This document shows, one piece after another, positions 1-15,646 of a stretch of 64,000 bases of DNA (its first letter is position 1; every line of letters starts with the position of its first letter). The DNA is from Strongyloides papillosus (Eukaryota > Nematoda > Chromadorea > Rhabditida > Strongyloididae), in assembly GCA_005656395.1 (NCBI GenBank), contig SRSI01000017.1, positions 248,001 to 312,000 on the forward strand. The letters run 5' to 3'. Both the position numbers and the translations under genes were made by a program. Below the pieces are notes generated by a model. That model had not been told where the DNA came from and did no database searches. It saw only the letters and a list, made by a program, of their open reading frames with translations.

Positions 1-3000
1 TGTAGAATGATTTACTTTAATATAATGCATTTTCTAATGTAAAAATATTTCCTTTTCAATATCTATAGGTGATACATACTTATATAATGTATAACAATTT
101 TTTTTTATCATTTTACAATGAATTATGATCTATTTTTTATTTAAATTCATTGGATACTTTTATTAGATTATATAGATAATATTTATCATTTATCTATGAG
201 TAAATATATTTTTGTGGTTCTAAATACAAACTATATATTTTGAGTAAATAAATAGTGAAATTACTATGTACTAAAAAAACAATATTTTTTTGAATAATAA
301 ATGTGAAAGTAAAATTAATAGAAATTTCGCTATATTCAAAATCAATTCTAACCTTAGTAAATATCATTTTGTAGTAAGAAGGTTGCACTAAATGGAACTT
401 CTACAACCCTATTATTTTCCCTCTAATTTAGTAGTTTTTTTGTAGTAATATAAATTTTTTCAAGTGGCTTAGGATGACTCATTATCATTTTTATTTGTAT
501 AAAAAATTATAGTAGAATACATATAAAGCACATTAAACAAATACCACGCATATTATGATGTAATTATCAAATTCGCATATTATGAGTCAAATAAAAATAA
601 TATTATGAATTCTGTAATTATCACTTTTCCGCGCCTTTAAATAACGTCATAGATATTAGTAGTCAGTATGCTGTCTGTTACTGCGCAACTCTGCCGATAG
701 TTGTTGTATTATTGTGCCTAGAAAGTATGGAATTTTGGTCAAATCGATTGACCATAGCCAATTGGTGGGTCTTGTTTAATATTATTACTCGTCCTGTACA
801 AATAAACTTATTTATTTTTAATAGTTACTTCATATCTTTATTATCACATTGACATACTCTTAACTTTATTATTCAATTACAAAATTCTTATATTATGTAC
901 ACGAATTTTATGACGTTTAGTAATGTTTAAAATCACATTATTTAAGATTTGTATATATTTCAATTAATAACTATAATCATTATACTTTTGATAAAAGATC
1001 TGTTTTACTTTAATAATATGTTAATTTTGTATTTTAATAATTAAATTTCTTTTATCTTTTATCCTATTAAAAATAAAATTCTGCTTCTACGAAAATATTT
1101 AAAATATTTCTCTATCATCAAAAATATTAGTACTGCATTCAATTATAATATTAACATTTTTTCTGGTCTTAACTTTGATTTTTAATCACATAAATTAATG
1201 CTATTATCCTTTATTATGTCTTTCACCTAATTCTTATCTCAAAATCATTTTAATACTAAGAAATTATAATTTTCTCATTATTTTTTATTATAAAAAGTAA
1301 TACTTAATGATAATCCATCATTTTTTAAATAAATAATTATCTTTACACGTTTTCTTTTAATTAAATGATATTTAAATCCTCTGTTTATATTATTAAATCA
1401 CTTGAATTTCTATGGAATTTTTATGATAATACTCCGTTATCTAAATTTGAAAAGTATATATTTTGAAAAAAATTTATAATACGTTTGTTTTTTTAAAATT
1501 TTATGTCTGAGATTAATGTGTTTTCATTTTAAATCTCTAACTAAGAAGATGTTATTTTAACGGTTGTAATAATATTTTCAGGAAATTTATTATACACCTA
1601 ACTTTTTTATTGTAATCTTTAACTTCTCTTTATCGCTATTTAATAAAAAATGAAAGTATTTAATTATTCATTTTCTTGATGTTCACAGAATATTAATTGG
1701 TTCGCCAATACGTCAAATTTCTGGCCTATATATTATATTTATATGTAACTTCCTATATAAAATGTATACAAATTTCCCAAAAAACAATTACCAGTCTCGT
1801 GACAAATAAGTTAGCCATTTTATTAAATGTAAAGGTTGTTTACAATATAAAAAACGTATTAACAGTTTAAATTACCACAGACACTTGTAATAAAATTTAA
1901 AAATTATTCTAATTAGATTTTTTAATATGGCTTATAGCATATTTCATAAATTCTTTTCTATTAAAATGTGTTTTGTAGAATTTAAACAAGTATTAAAATG
2001 TTTGTCTAACTCAATAATATTACAGCTTTTCAAACAATTTTATCAAAGCAAAGAGTTTTAATCTTTACGTATAATATTGTGTCTACTTATTCTTTTTTTA
2101 TATTGTAATAGAATCTTGTGAACAAACTCCCTCTTCGCTTGGATAGACAAAATAAAAATTATTTTATTTTTAATTTCCTCCCACATACGTTATTTAATGA
2201 TAAAAGACAATGTTTTTATTGTATTTAGATTTACATATTGACAATGTTTTTTATTTATTTATGTTATTTTTATATGTTAATGGCTCTAAAAATTCAATAA
2301 AATGTACCAATTTTGATACTTAAGACACTTTTTATATTTTGTAAAAACTTGAATCTATTTATTATAAAATTACATAGACGACATTTTTGTTAATAAATGA
2401 TAAAAGATTTATAACCCTTCCTAAACTGTATAATAAATTAATATTTTTTGGTATAGACTAAAACACGTTAATGTAATTGTAAAAAATTTAATATAGTAAA
2501 ATATTATAATCTTAAAACTTCTTCATTTGTTATCAGTAATCATGTTACATTTTATTTTATTTGTTTTTTATTACTTAAAAGGGTAGTCGCTATAGTTTTA
2601 TTATCGGTTTTATATATCTTTAATAAATCTTTTGTTTTTATACGTGTTCATGGTCTTTGAAGTGTTTTTATCCATGTAATTATATTTAATTATTTTACCA
2701 TCATAATTTCATAGGTCTTATCACCTTTTTGTTTATTACTACTTCTTATCTCTCTATCACTTATAATATTTGGTTATAATTATTACATAATTTTACATCT
2801 AACACAGTGTCAATCTTCTCTACCATATATTTTAGTGATAATTCTTTTTACATCATCATTTAAAATTTTTTCTTTTTTAAAGAATTATTTTAAGATAAAG
2901 TAATGACTTGATATATGTATAATTGATTATTGACAAAATTTTAGAAGTAGCCATTAATTTTGTGATGTCAATCAAGAAAAAGAATTCGTCACTGTTTATG

Positions 3001-5803
3001 CTATACGTATGTGCCAGGGTACTTTAAACTTTCTTTCTATTTATATATTAATTGTTACTACATTATGTTTAATTTATTACGTTTTAATTGGTTATCACTC
3101 AACATCCTCTATTTAAACTACTTTCGCTAACCTTTTTTTATTCTACTTCCTTTTAATATTCTCTTTCTGTTTTAAATTTTATCTAATATTTTTATTGAGT
3201 GATGTCAGAATTTTTGAAGCCAGGTATACAACATCGATAATTACGATTATTTTTAATATCATAAGATGGTTAGGCAAACGTTTGGTGTTATTTAAAAGTT
3301 ATATTACATTGTTAAAAGATTTTATCAACTTACCATTTCTTCTTTTATAATCTTTTTTCACGTTAATTTTAGAATATTTATTATATGTAGTAAAAAAAAT
3401 TCGCCTTAACTATATTTTTATCTTTACGTAGGTAATTTTTGCGACGACTTTTATCTATAAATTAATTGTTATATCAAACGAATTCCCCCCAAAAATCCAT
3501 AACTTTATGTAATATATCATTTACCTTTTGCCAAAGGCAAAACTTCACCATAATTTCATTAATTTAACATTTGTTAAAATTGATCTCCTTATATATAAAG
3601 AAAATTTATTAGATTTCCACGAATCCTGTGATACACACACCAACCGGCTTTTTTATACATTTAAGGATTGACAATCAAGTTTTAAATTTAAGACTTTTTA
3701 TGTACATACATGTCTACATATTTCATTTTAATACTTTTGTTTTGAAATTCAAATAATCTGTAACATTTTGGATTAATTTTTGTCTAACAAAATATATATT
3801 TTCACAATTAAAAAATATATTTTTTTGTTTATGTTTTAAAAAACTTTTTCATCCTGCCTGATGTGAGTCATAATGTTTATTTTGGCCCGTAAAATAACAT
3901 ATGAAATTAGTGGTGCTTTGTTTAATTTTAATATTTTATTGTTTGAAATAAAAGTTAATTAAATAGTAATAATTAGAGATTAAGGGCACACTTTTGTTTT
4001 AAATTCTATATAACATTATTAAACAAAAGTGAAATTTCAATTCATAATCTATTTGTAAATTGACACAAAGTTTCAGTGTACATTTTTTAAAATAACTCAT
4101 TATAATATTTTTATTTCAAATGTATACAAAGACTCGGAACTAACTATATGTGTTGTTAAAAACCAATGTATGACATAATATTTAGTTGATGACAATATTT
4201 TCATTTTCTTCCCATTTGAAATAAAATTTTTATTGAGTTAATTATAAAAGAGACCAAATATTTTGATCGCATCAGTTTTATTAAAATTATTTAAAGTAGA
4301 CGTTATGTTAAAAGAATATTTTTTGAAGTGATGTGATTGATGTAATAGCTTTTAAAAATGTTTAAAGTGATCTGTTCAAATATTTTTCTTTCCTAATTAA
4401 ACATAACACAACATCTTAATTTTTAAAATATTCATTAATTATATATTCGAATGCTTTATTATTGTAAAAACATGGAACAAAAGGTTAATTAAATAACGTA
4501 AATGTAGTTAATTTATAAATAGATTTTTTAAAACTTTGTTTAATGTAGTTAATGGAGTATATAAAAGGATGTTCTATCAAGTGTAATGTTAGTAATTAGA
4601 TTTTTTATCTCACACTATTTATAAACTTTTTTTTTTAACTTTCTAAAGAAGTTTTTCATTCTAATTAAATAGTGGAACGTTTATCTTGACGATTATTAAT
4701 ATTTGTTTTTGATAATTCATTTCAATTTTATAAATAAATTCTACTGTAAATATCTCAATAGAAATTTCAATAGATATAAATAATTCACGTTTCAAATATT
4801 ACATAATAATTTTATTAACTGTGTACTTATTTGATGTAATATAAAAATGTGCAAGCTTATAGTTTTATACGATTTTTGAACTTTTTCTATTCAAAAATCT
4901 GGTTTATTTTATAAATCTATAATTTTTTGTCTATTACCTCGCACCCCAACCTTCTACTTCAAACAATTGTTAACATCATGCGATATACTTACACACATAA
5001 TACATTTCCTATATATATTATAAATATATATATGTTAGCTTCAGTTAATATTAGCTCCTGCATTTCTTTTTTCCATTGTTAAGTAAATTTTAGCTGGCAA
5101 TTATTTAAGAAATGTTAAGAGATAAAGAAACAAGTCATTAGCTACCTTTATATTTTAAAAATTTCTATAATCTTTTAATATTCGATTTTCATGCATTCAC
5201 TCTTTTCCTCTAAGAGTTTTTATTTTCACTTATTAAAATATATCTTTTATTTTATAAAATTTATTTTTAAATTCTACTTATAATTTTTATATTCGTTATT
5301 TATTAATATCCATTGATTATGTTCACCGCTAAAAATTGTTCATTTGTAAATTACCTTGTAAAGGTTAAATTTCTATAAAATTAATATCTAACAAAATTAA
5401 ACATCTCTTTTCAGTAATATATACTTAGTGTAAACTTTATTAATATACACTGCAAGTGACGTCTATTTATCACATTTGAAAAGTCACCTGCCAGATCACG
5501 GGAATTTTTTCCTATATTTAAAAGAACATTTTTTTTGCGGCAACAACCTTAACATATTAATTATACTCTGTGAACAAATTCAATATCCAAATTTGTCAAA
5601 CTACTACTATAATTATTTTCTACTTATAATAAAAACAGAAAAAAATTCGTTATTTTTCTTTTATAAGAATTTAAACGATTAACCCATTGTAACTAACATT
5701 TTTTATTCATTTAATTCCTAAAATTAGAATAAGGTCAAAAGTTATTATATTCACCTTTTGATCTTTTAATCAACTTTATTTTCCAAGTATTCTTGCCCAA
5801 GAT
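1..5803. other. AT-rich intergenic stretch, no gene seen
   Basis: This is low-complexity AT-rich DNA with stops in all frames. The few short open stretches (around 194-388 and 5476-5682) are hydrophobic, AT-driven and lack family similarity or splice context. The only compositionally distinct patch is about 620-780, which is richer in G+C and carries an imperfect palindrome. It could be promoter DNA of a gene beyond the left edge. Confidence 0.6.
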
Positions 5804-7697
5804 ATGAATGATACACATAGTTGTAGTAATTCTAAACCAACATCAAAAAGTTTACAAAATGATAATAAAGTAAAGGAAGAAACATTATCTATCATTTCCG
5901 AGGAGGATAAGAGTTTTAAACCTTCTCACAAAAGAAATGAGTCAAGTGACACAGGAATTCATTATGTGGATGATGATGATGGTGTGGAATTTCAATTAGA
6001 TCAAAGATATTTAAATAAAGTACATGAAGAATTAGAGAAGTTGAATATTGCTACTGATGTTATTAATAAATTGGAGGTCCAACTGGATGAGGCTCGAAGA
6101 CAATTTCGAATGACACAACAAAAATGGTCACAAAAACTTGATGAATTATCAAAGAAGTATGGAAGTGTTATTTCTAAGAGTCGACCTTATTATGAAGCAA
6201 AATTACAGGTAATTATTTTTAAAAAAAAATCCTTCCTATGAACACTTTTTCTTACATTAATTTTTTTATTATGTAAGAAAAGGAAAATAAACATTTAATA
6301 TTCTCTTTATTTATTTTAAAGTATAATTTTATTTTATATATTTACCAGTAGGATTGCACTCTTTTGTGAGTAATAAAATTGCTAGTTTCAAATCTAGTTC
6401 GTAGCCTGTTACTTTATTTATCGACTTTTTTTATTATTATAATATTATATATAACAAAGATTGAGTCATTACTAATTGAAAAGAGGGGTATTTTTTACAA
6501 TTACTCATTGTTAAGTAACTCATATATTTGGTAAAAGATAAGATCAATATGATCTCCACCTGAACTTGTAATTAAATCATTGTCTTATAGGAAAGAACAT
6601 TACGAGAGGAGGCTCAGAATGCAGCAATACGATTTGAACGTGCAAATACCTTGTTGGCTGTTGCAAAGGAACAAGTTAAATTTACACAGGAAAGCTTAAG
6701 TAGACAAAAAGTTGCAGAACCAGCATGTCTAGAGGTTCTTAATCATCATATACAAAGAATAGGAGAGGCTGAAAAGGAAAGAACAAATGCTGAGAATTGT
6801 CATAAGGAAATATCTATTAAGATGACTGAGATTAGTCAAAAAATTAAACAAATGGAAAGGGATCATAATAGGGCAATTAAAAAATCGAGATACTATTTTG
6901 AACAACGAATGGAATTTACGAAGATATTAGAGGGTCAAAAACATTTGATAAATAAATTGGAGAAGGAAGTTAAGCAAAAGAAGTCAGATTATACTTCGAG
7001 TTTGAAGAATTTGGAGAGAATTTCAGAGTCAATTCATGAAGAGAGAAGTGTATGTTTTAATTATCCTTTTTTTATTTATGATATTTTATTTTATAGTTGT
7101 CAAGTATTAAACGTAGTAGTAGAGCACCATCACCTATTTCATCGTCACCATCAACAAATCGTCATGATTTTGATACCGGTAAAAATTACGATTTCAATGG
7201 TATTGGAAATGATTGTGTAAGTTTTAAAAAAATTGATTTACAAATATATGGAAATTTTTATAGATGTCTGAGGTATATGCATCCGAAAGTAGTGGAATCC
7301 CACCAGACCCATCAGATATAGGAATTATCGAGGATGATTTAGATTCAATTGATGGTGGATCATCTTTCAACGGTGATAATGGTGTCATTCTCCTTGCCCA
7401 ACAACTAATTGGTGAGGAGGAAAAAGAGAAATCATCAAACCACATAGCATATAAATTTAGACCAGAACAAACAGATATCCGATACACGACAATGCCAGAA
7501 GGTATCAGACCCTTACCATCAAGTAGTGGTTACGGAAGCGATGCATCTTTATCTAGTTTTGATGATACAGTGGAATTATCAAAAATGCTTAGATCTCACT
7601 CCAATTGATTCATGATATTGATGATGGAGCAGATAGATTAAAAAATATATTACACCAACGTAGTGTTAGTGATGTACAGAACGAAAGTATTTGTTGA
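5804..7697 (+). CDS. SH3BP5: SH3BP5/REI-1-like Rab11 guanine-nucleotide exchange factor
   Basis: Four exons: 5804-6208, 6591-7049, 7097-7216 and 7264-7608, all joined in phase 0, giving 442 residues (human SH3BP5 is about 455). Residues about 55-290 form the long coiled-coil SH3BP5 domain, with motifs such as LDEARRQFRMTQQKW, SRPYYEAKLQ, ANTLLAVAKEQV and SRYYFEQRMEF; the C-terminal third is acidic and Ser-rich, as in the family. Family members (REI-1/REI-2 in C. elegans) are GEFs for Rab11 acting on late-Golgi and recycling membranes. Possible spliced-leader acceptors end at 5786 and 5801 just before the ATG. The annotated frame stops at 7608, but a coding-like tail of about 30 residues follows in the next frame to a stop at 7695-7697; one extra T near 7605 would join them. 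Intron 1 is long (382 bases); the others are 47 bases. Confidence 0.85.
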
Positions 7698-10600
7698 ACA
7701 TATATTATATATATTTGTAATAAGTAATCTCCAGGAGGACGGGTAATTATGAAACAAGTTAAACAAATATAGTACCATCAGTTGATGAAAATGCCATTAA
7801 TTTTGAAGAAATTAGAATAATTCAACTAATAATTAAATACAAAACTAAGAACCTAATAATACTACTTATTAATTACAATGTAATACAGCTCAAATAGAAA
7901 ACAGTTATGTGACTATCCCGATCAATGTTTTTTAGGAATTTCGAATATACCTTTCTGTAACCGTCATAAAGGATATTTGTGATTGTTAAATTTTTCTTAA
8001 TAATATATTTCTCCCATGTTCTTGCCTTTTTCTAAATAAATCTGAGTAACTTTTAAAATGGAATTTTTCTATGAAAATGAGATGCTATCTAATTTTTAAT
8101 TTGTTGTTTGTTTTTACTTTTAAAACAATCATTGATGTGTTAGAAAATAATAAATATGAATAAACATTTATTATTAACGTAAAAAAAATGATTATTTCCA
8201 CAAATACATTAAAATTCATAAGACCATCTCGTGTTTTGAAAGTTTTATTTATAACGCAATTTATCAAAAAAATAATTTTAATTAATTTTGACGTTTCAAA
8301 TACAATTCTTTGGACTGCAACTGGAGAAATCAAACATTATGTTGATTGCTTTGTGTATTCAAGTGATGTTTCTTAATTAATAATGGTATTTTACTGGAAA
8401 TATTATAAGAAAAACAATTTTTAGTATTTATTAAAATTTTTAATGATACATTGCACTTCATTACGGTTAATCGCGTCATTTTCTAAAATGATAGCATAAC
8501 AAAAAATCTCATAATTATAACATTGTTTATTTGAAAATCCAACAAATTTTTACTTTTTCAACATAAACAGAATAATTAAAAACTATAGAATTTCAGCAAA
8601 AGTTCATTTTTTTCAGAATTACGTTTCGTAGAATGGTAAGATGAATAATTATAATAACTGTAAAAACGGATAACAATAAATTAATAACAATCTTTATAAG
8701 CATAAAATAATTATTTTTTATTATTATTTTATTTTAAAAATAATCTCATAACAATTATGTTTTTCCTTGAATCTATATTATCATGAGTATTGTTTCTATA
8801 TTTAATTATCAAAACACTTAATTATCTCTAAAAAATACTTTTTGAACTACTATCAAAAGTAAGCATCAGGACATGTAAGGAACGATTTAATCATTGTTTA
8901 TTTAAAATCATCCTTATCTATAAATTCTAAACAGTTCTTTTTGAGATGAATGGTAATCTATAAAAGTTATTAAATATTATTTCAAAATATATTCAAAATA
9001 TTTGGTAGTTAAATATATTAAATTTATTTATAAAAATATCTTAAAGGTTAACCTTCTCATTATAGCTTAAAAGGTAGTATAGTATAGGAGATTTTTGAAC
9101 TTTTTAAATAAATTAATATACTTATTATCTAATTTTTTTATTCACTACATTCTACTCTAATAATATCACTACAAATTAATATTCATATCAATTACTTTAT
9201 TTTAATTATAAATGAAACTATTAATTTAATAATTATTTTTTAATGTACAACAACTATTGATATGTAACAATAAATAAAAATTATGAAAGAAGTTATAGTT
9301 ATCAGTGGTTAAAAGATTTACCATTTGTAAAGCTTCTTAATGTCTATCAAAGAAAATGATACTATTTGCTTGATCAGTATAAACAAATATATAACTATCA
9401 TTATATATAAACTTAGAATAATGTTTTAATTTTTTTATTCTCCTACTGTTTTGGATGATGAAAATAAATTTGATGATATCACTTATCAGGTAGTTTTTTC
9501 ACTATTATTTCTATAAAAAGTGTATATCTCTAAAACTGAAATATAATGAAAAAGACGATAGTGTTTATTTTTTTTAACATTATACATAATTAATATTCAG
9601 GTGATAAGAATAATAAATGTATATTTTGATTCATTATATTTCATTGAATGAGTAATTTTATAAGTGATTCATAGTTATTATGTTGTACATTTTATAAATA
9701 TATTTGATAGTCGAATTATTTTGTAATCTCCCATTTTCTTTGAATTTTTTTTGATATTATATCTAGATGTAAGTTTTTATTCTCACAAACTCATGCTGGT
9801 ACATTTTGTATTTTTTGATAAATTACTAAAACTTTTAGAATTACCGCCTTATTATATGAACAATAGTTGATTGATGCTTCAGATGTAAGAAGGCAATGTT
9901 TCGAAAGTATAATTAACCTGAAAGTGTAGATTCTTTGTTTATTAACGTTATCTATATTAGATATGAAGAAAGTATGCCGCTGTAGAAGCCAGTTGAGTAA
10001 TTGTATTTTACATCCTACCTAATCATCAATAGACTTTTTTTTTATCTAATAATAAAAATTAAAATAACTATTGTATAATCTTTTTGAATGTTTAAAATAA
10101 CCTTTCTGGGTAGTAATATTTATTATATTACGGCTCATTATTTTAAAATTATATCATTTTAATATTCTACAAACTTTACTTCCTACATACTTTTTGTCTT
10201 TTATTTCAATATACTTATTCCTAGGAATCATAATTATTATACATTACTCACCATATTAAGTATTTTACTATTGAAATTATTCCTTTTTAATATATCTATT
10301 TGTACTCATAAAAAATATTTAGCATAGTTTATATAAATAAAGTAATAAAAGGAATTTTTAATGTTTCATTCTCCATACACATTCATTTATGGTTGATTGA
10401 GTAAATTTAAAATCTTTATGTTATTTTGTTATAATTAATTAATTGCAATTTTTTCGATACTAAATCAGTTTCTTATTTAAATGCTATTTTTTCCATTTCT
10501 ATGAATGATAGATGAAAGTATACATAATATAGATATATAACTTTATAATGACTTATAATTTACATCATTTGCATATTACAAATAAAGATGATAAAAAATA

Positions 10601-13600
10601 GAATTTATAAAATGTTAAGTAGTACATGTTAGTTGATAAAGTGTACAGGAGTTAATAGCTGCTGAATAGCTTCTGTCTTATCATATTTAATGTCAATCTA
10701 TTGATAACATCTTCTTTTAAGTTGAACATTAACTTGTTATTGCCCACGCATGATTTTTTTTCAAGTACAATCTTTATAAAATAATTTAATGAAGATTTAA
10801 TCTTATTTTTTGGAACGTTATATGTAATAAGAGTTGTTTATTTTTATTTTGTTATGAGGTTCAATTCTGTTAGGGGCTTTTATATTTTCTCACTCCCGAA
10901 CTTTTATTAAGATGTTTTTTCTATAGTATTTGCCAATGTAATTCTAATATCTCTGTAATTATGTGTCATTTTGGATATCCTTAATTATAGAGGAACTTAT
11001 TAAGCAAAGATGATTAACAACTATTTCTTCATTCATGATTAGAATACTCTTGTTAACATATTTTGATTATTAATCACACTATTTGATTTTGCTTTGATAG
11101 GGAATTTTTATATATATCACCGCTATTTAAACATCGTAATTTTTAAAATTTGTGTTTGCTTATCTATAATATTCTTCCTTAATAAAAAGGTATCAAGTTT
11201 AACACATTTTATTATATTATTCTATGATGTTAATTATTACTTTTTAATAATATTGATAGGTTCACATAAAGCAATCCTCCTTTTGATGATCCGGCTTATA
11301 AACCTATTTAATTAAAATTATCATGTAATAAAAATGTGTTAGCAATACAATTTCACAATATTTGGTTAAAATATACTTATCATCTTCTCGGAGTAGTTAA
11401 AGAATATACATTTAGTATAATGCATTTTCTCAAACTTTTTTTAGTCCCAATAAATCAATTGTAAAAGTATATCATGCAAATTCTCAACAGATTGTCCTTA
11501 TTTGGTAACTATAATTTTCTCATTGTCAGTTTGTTGAGTTTTCGATAAGTAATTAATCTTACAAAGTACATAAATATAACTTTATTGTTGCCGCTTTGAT
11601 TGAGTAAAAATTGCGACAGTTGGCATGAAGGAAGTTTGTAGATATGGTTTCATATTTCAAAACAAGTTCAAGCATCCGTAGCAACATCTTTTTTAATTTG
11701 CCGCTGTTAAACTACTTGGTTTATAAATAAATAAATCTATTACTTTTAGAATAAGTATCTTATTGAGATTATTGATACAATTAATGATACTTTTAAATTC
11801 TCAAAAATTATGGTAATATGCTGCCTAATTACCTAGATAAATTTGAACAATGATTACTGTAAATGATTTTAATATTATAGAACGTTATTTTAAAATATAT
11901 TTTACCATAAATAAATAGTTGTGTATATATTATAATTTTTATATAATATTTAATTTAAATTAAAAAGTATTTTATAGTAATCTTCTCAAGATTGACAGTA
12001 TTTAATATCTTACGCAAACCTTAACACCCAATAAAATTTTCTTGTTTATACATTCCGGTAATAGTACGCAATTTCATTATACATAGTTAACTCTTGATCA
12101 CCATTTTAAAAAAAAAGACAAATGTGGTAGAATTGACACTTCTTAACAAACATACAGCTGAATTTATATTACACTTTTAAAGGTGTTTTATGATCATATT
12201 AGCACTATATTCTTAACAATGAATATAATTATTAACATTATAAAAATAAGGTTTATGTGATTGTATAAGTGAGTTTGAATAATGGTACACAAGAAAAGAA
12301 CTTATCTTAATTATTAGTTTTTAATATTTCCTTTTACTTGAGATTTATATATTTAACAAATTAGCATGATCTTTATATCATTACTCATTCTCCTTATTAT
12401 TTTGCAGAATTAATAAAATAAGTAAGGTAAATAACTGAAGCCTTTTTGAGACAGCCGCTCATTTATAAATAACTGATCTAGTTATGATTAATCTTGAGGA
12501 TAAACTAATTTACCAATATCATTCAAATCAAACACAAAGATCATCTTTGACCTAGCCGATAAGCTTAATCTAACTATAAAAATATTTATGGTTCCCCAAT
12601 CTCATAAACTCTTACATGACACATCTCTTCATTTAAACTTTAACATCTTACAATCATCAAGTAAAAGTATATTGAATTTAAACCGTTAATCTGTTTATCT
12701 TGTAACTCACACATATTTAAGAATATTTATTATGAAGCTTGTTGTACAGTAAATGATGTTGAACAAATGTATAAGGCAAATAGTAATTTTCACCTAGTTA
12801 TAAATAATTTTATATAGTATTTCGAATTACTATTTTATTAAAGTATTTAGGAAATAGACATTTATTATTTAAAAGTCACCTGATTAAAATTTGAATATTT
12901 TAAAAAATTACCTCTTATTTTTAACCATATTCAGATGTCAAATAAGATACCTATTGTATAAATTAGAAAGCATTCAACACCAAAAAAATATATATATCGT
13001 TTCATAAATATAAGTATTTTCAATATAAATGTTATATCATTTTCCAATAATTTGTTATTTAAAGGCCATACATAATAAAAATTATACAATCAGGTTACAT
13101 TTTTTTATATTTAATTCAGATTACTCAGGTTTAATGACTCAAACGGAAACGTGTCTTTTGTCAACACCTAAATGTCTCATTTTATTTAAGATATTGTAAA
13201 AAAAATTTCGGCGTTTTCTTATTAGAAAGAAGTTTTTATTAATGTTAATTGTTGCCTTATTCTTGAGAATTTTTTTATACTTTCTGACTAATACATATTT
13301 TCATGGCACGCTTTATTATTTTGATATATTATATATAATATATTAAACATCCTGTATACATAGAGTTGTATACTGTATCAATGTAATTGATATTTGATAT
13401 AACAAGTTCAAGAGGTATTGTTGTGACATAAACTGAGATAATTTTGCCGGAGACGGTTCTTTAAGAAGTCATATATCTTTGAAAGGTTATCTTAAATACT
13501 CATTGTTATACAATTTTGAGAGATAGTTTTTCAAATGCTCCTTTCGGGGTAATATTCTTTTTAAGTATCTTTGATTAGCCACTATAAATGTGATTGAAAA

Positions 13601-15646
13601 TGTTAAAGTCATTTTGCTGTCTCTAGGATACATTTTGAAATACTCAACTCACATAATTTAAACAAGTCTATCACTTACTAAATCCAAAATTTAAGATATG
13701 TCTAATAGGTAAAGTATGAATTTGCCTTTAAACACATTTAATATTTTTTATCAATAACAAATTAATCCGTAAAGTATATAAACATTTTCTCAATTGATAT
13801 ATTAATCCTGATTATCGAAATAACTACTAGTTAATAGAACATGATTAGGACACATTTTATAGTCATTTTATATTTATAAATATGTTCAATAACAAATTAA
13901 AGGTGTTAAAGAGCACGACTATCAAAAGATTAAGATAGTCATTTATTAATCATGTCTTCTTTTAATTAAAAATTTTACTCTTTCTACTTTTGTTAAAAGT
14001 CTATATATATAGGTTTGAGAGAAAAGATAAAACAAATAGTTTTTTTTTATATTCCTTTTTAGATTGATTTTTCTTAAACAAATTAGTAATGTTTCTGACT
14101 AAAGTATTAAATTATTTATAATATTTTATCTTCATCGTAAAACATATGTGTGCAAACTTTTTTTTATCATAATTAGAATATACTACGGTATTAAATTTTC
14201 TTTGTATACTGATAAAATTGCATTCTTTTAAATATTGTATAAAATTATACCAACGTATATATATGTGAATATTATATGTTTGATGGTGTTTAAAATTTTA
14301 TTATGTATATGCTTACCATTTCTTTATTAAAAAAGTTTATTAGTATAAGTATATAAAAACTTCTTGAATTTTATACTGATAGCAAAAATGAATGGTACTG
14401 TATAGACATTAAAAACAATATAATAATAGGATTATAAATGCAGTATCAATTTCGTTAAGATCATGCGAAAATATGAAAAAAAAGTGATCATGGACGGTTT
14501 TGTTTACCAACTTAACCTCAACAACATTTCGGCATTCACTATTTACAAAAGGTATTATTTGTAAATTATAAGAATCATAGCAATATTATTCTAACACTGT
14601 TTAAAGCGTTTCGTTTTTATTTTACCTTTCATAAAAAAGATTCTTAAAAATATTTTTTAGCCACAAGTGGCCACAAACTGTTTCGGCATCTTTTTTAAAA
14701 ATTATAACCTCATTTTTAATATATTATAGTATGACACGCTTTATGTTATTTTTTGTCTTGATCGTAAACAGTGCTTAAAAAACAATGTAGCTTGACTGTT
14801 ATTATGATATACAATTTTTTCCCCTTCCAGATATCAAGATATAACTTCTTTTAACGTGATCTTTTTGATTTCATTAACTTGTAGTTTTAAACAATTAATT
14901 TAGTAGATCTAAAGGTATTTTATTTTTTAAGGTATATAAGGCGGACCAATATTAAAATCTTTCCATAAATACGCTTTATTTTCGATAATTTTACGTTATT
15001 CACCTATAAAAGTAGCTTTAAATCATATCTCCACCTATTTTACTGAAATTATTTATTTCTGATAATGTGCTTCTTGGCCAAGATTGGTCGGTACTAGGTA
15101 ATCTAAAGTAAACCTTTACAATTTACATTTACCATTCAAATGGTACTTGACTAACCACAGTTGCGAATACCCGCCTACTTGGACCATCCCATTATTATCA
15201 TTAAACTATTTCATATAAGAAAAGAAGTACAGCAATAAAAATCATTTTTGTTAGTTGATTGCTTCCTTGCTTTTATAACCATTATTTTACTTTTAATTTT
15301 TTTCATACATATTGCTAATAGTTTACATGTTTGTACTTACTTATCAAACTATTTATAAGATATTTATACGCGTACCTTTATCATTGTCTTTTAACAACAC
15401 TACCCTTCTTATCAAAAGAAGTTTTCCTTTTTCTAACCATCTTCGGAAGCGTGAAAGCTTATCATTTTATCGGTAATCATCAAAAGATTTTCATTGTGGG
15501 AAGCATATAATATTCATTCACTCTGCTTCTTATTATATTGATAATTTTACATTCACTTCATCTGACATCCGTGACACACCTTTTTATTACTCATTCAATA
15601 TATTTAGTCATTTAACATATTTTTTTTACAGAAGTTATCATTTAGT
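7698..15646. other. 8-kb AT-rich gap, no gene seen
   Basis: No exon-like stretch with family similarity is visible. Open stretches at 8085-8376 and 11094-11315 are AT-driven, and at 8.1-8.4 kb both strands are open at once, which argues against coding. The last 600 bases (about 15060-15620) are less AT-rich and probably hold the upstream control region of the zinc-finger gene. Confidence 0.55.
15060..15200 (+). promoter_or_regulatory. Candidate upstream control island of the odd-skipped gene
   Basis: A patch of higher G+C lies 450-590 bases before the start codon. It contains a CCAAT-like block (TTGGCCAAGATTGG) and AACCACAG, the core recognised by RUNX factors. This is a composition and motif observation only; function is inferred. 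Confidence 0.25.

Noticed and set aside
6340..6410. Less AT-rich patch in intron 1 of the SH3BP5 gene, with a tRNA-like feel
   Set aside because: Arms do not pair and no anticodon loop is present.
8085..8376. Overlapping open stretches on both strands
   Set aside because: Composition-driven hydrophobic sequence, open in both directions, without splice signals or family similarity.
10850..10890. GGTTCAATTC resembling a tRNA B box
   Set aside because: No T-arm stem, no A box and no cloverleaf could be drawn around it. No tRNA or rRNA gene was found in the window.
11094..11315. Plus-strand open stretch
   Set aside because: AT-driven hydrophobic peptide in a long gene-free region with no supporting features.
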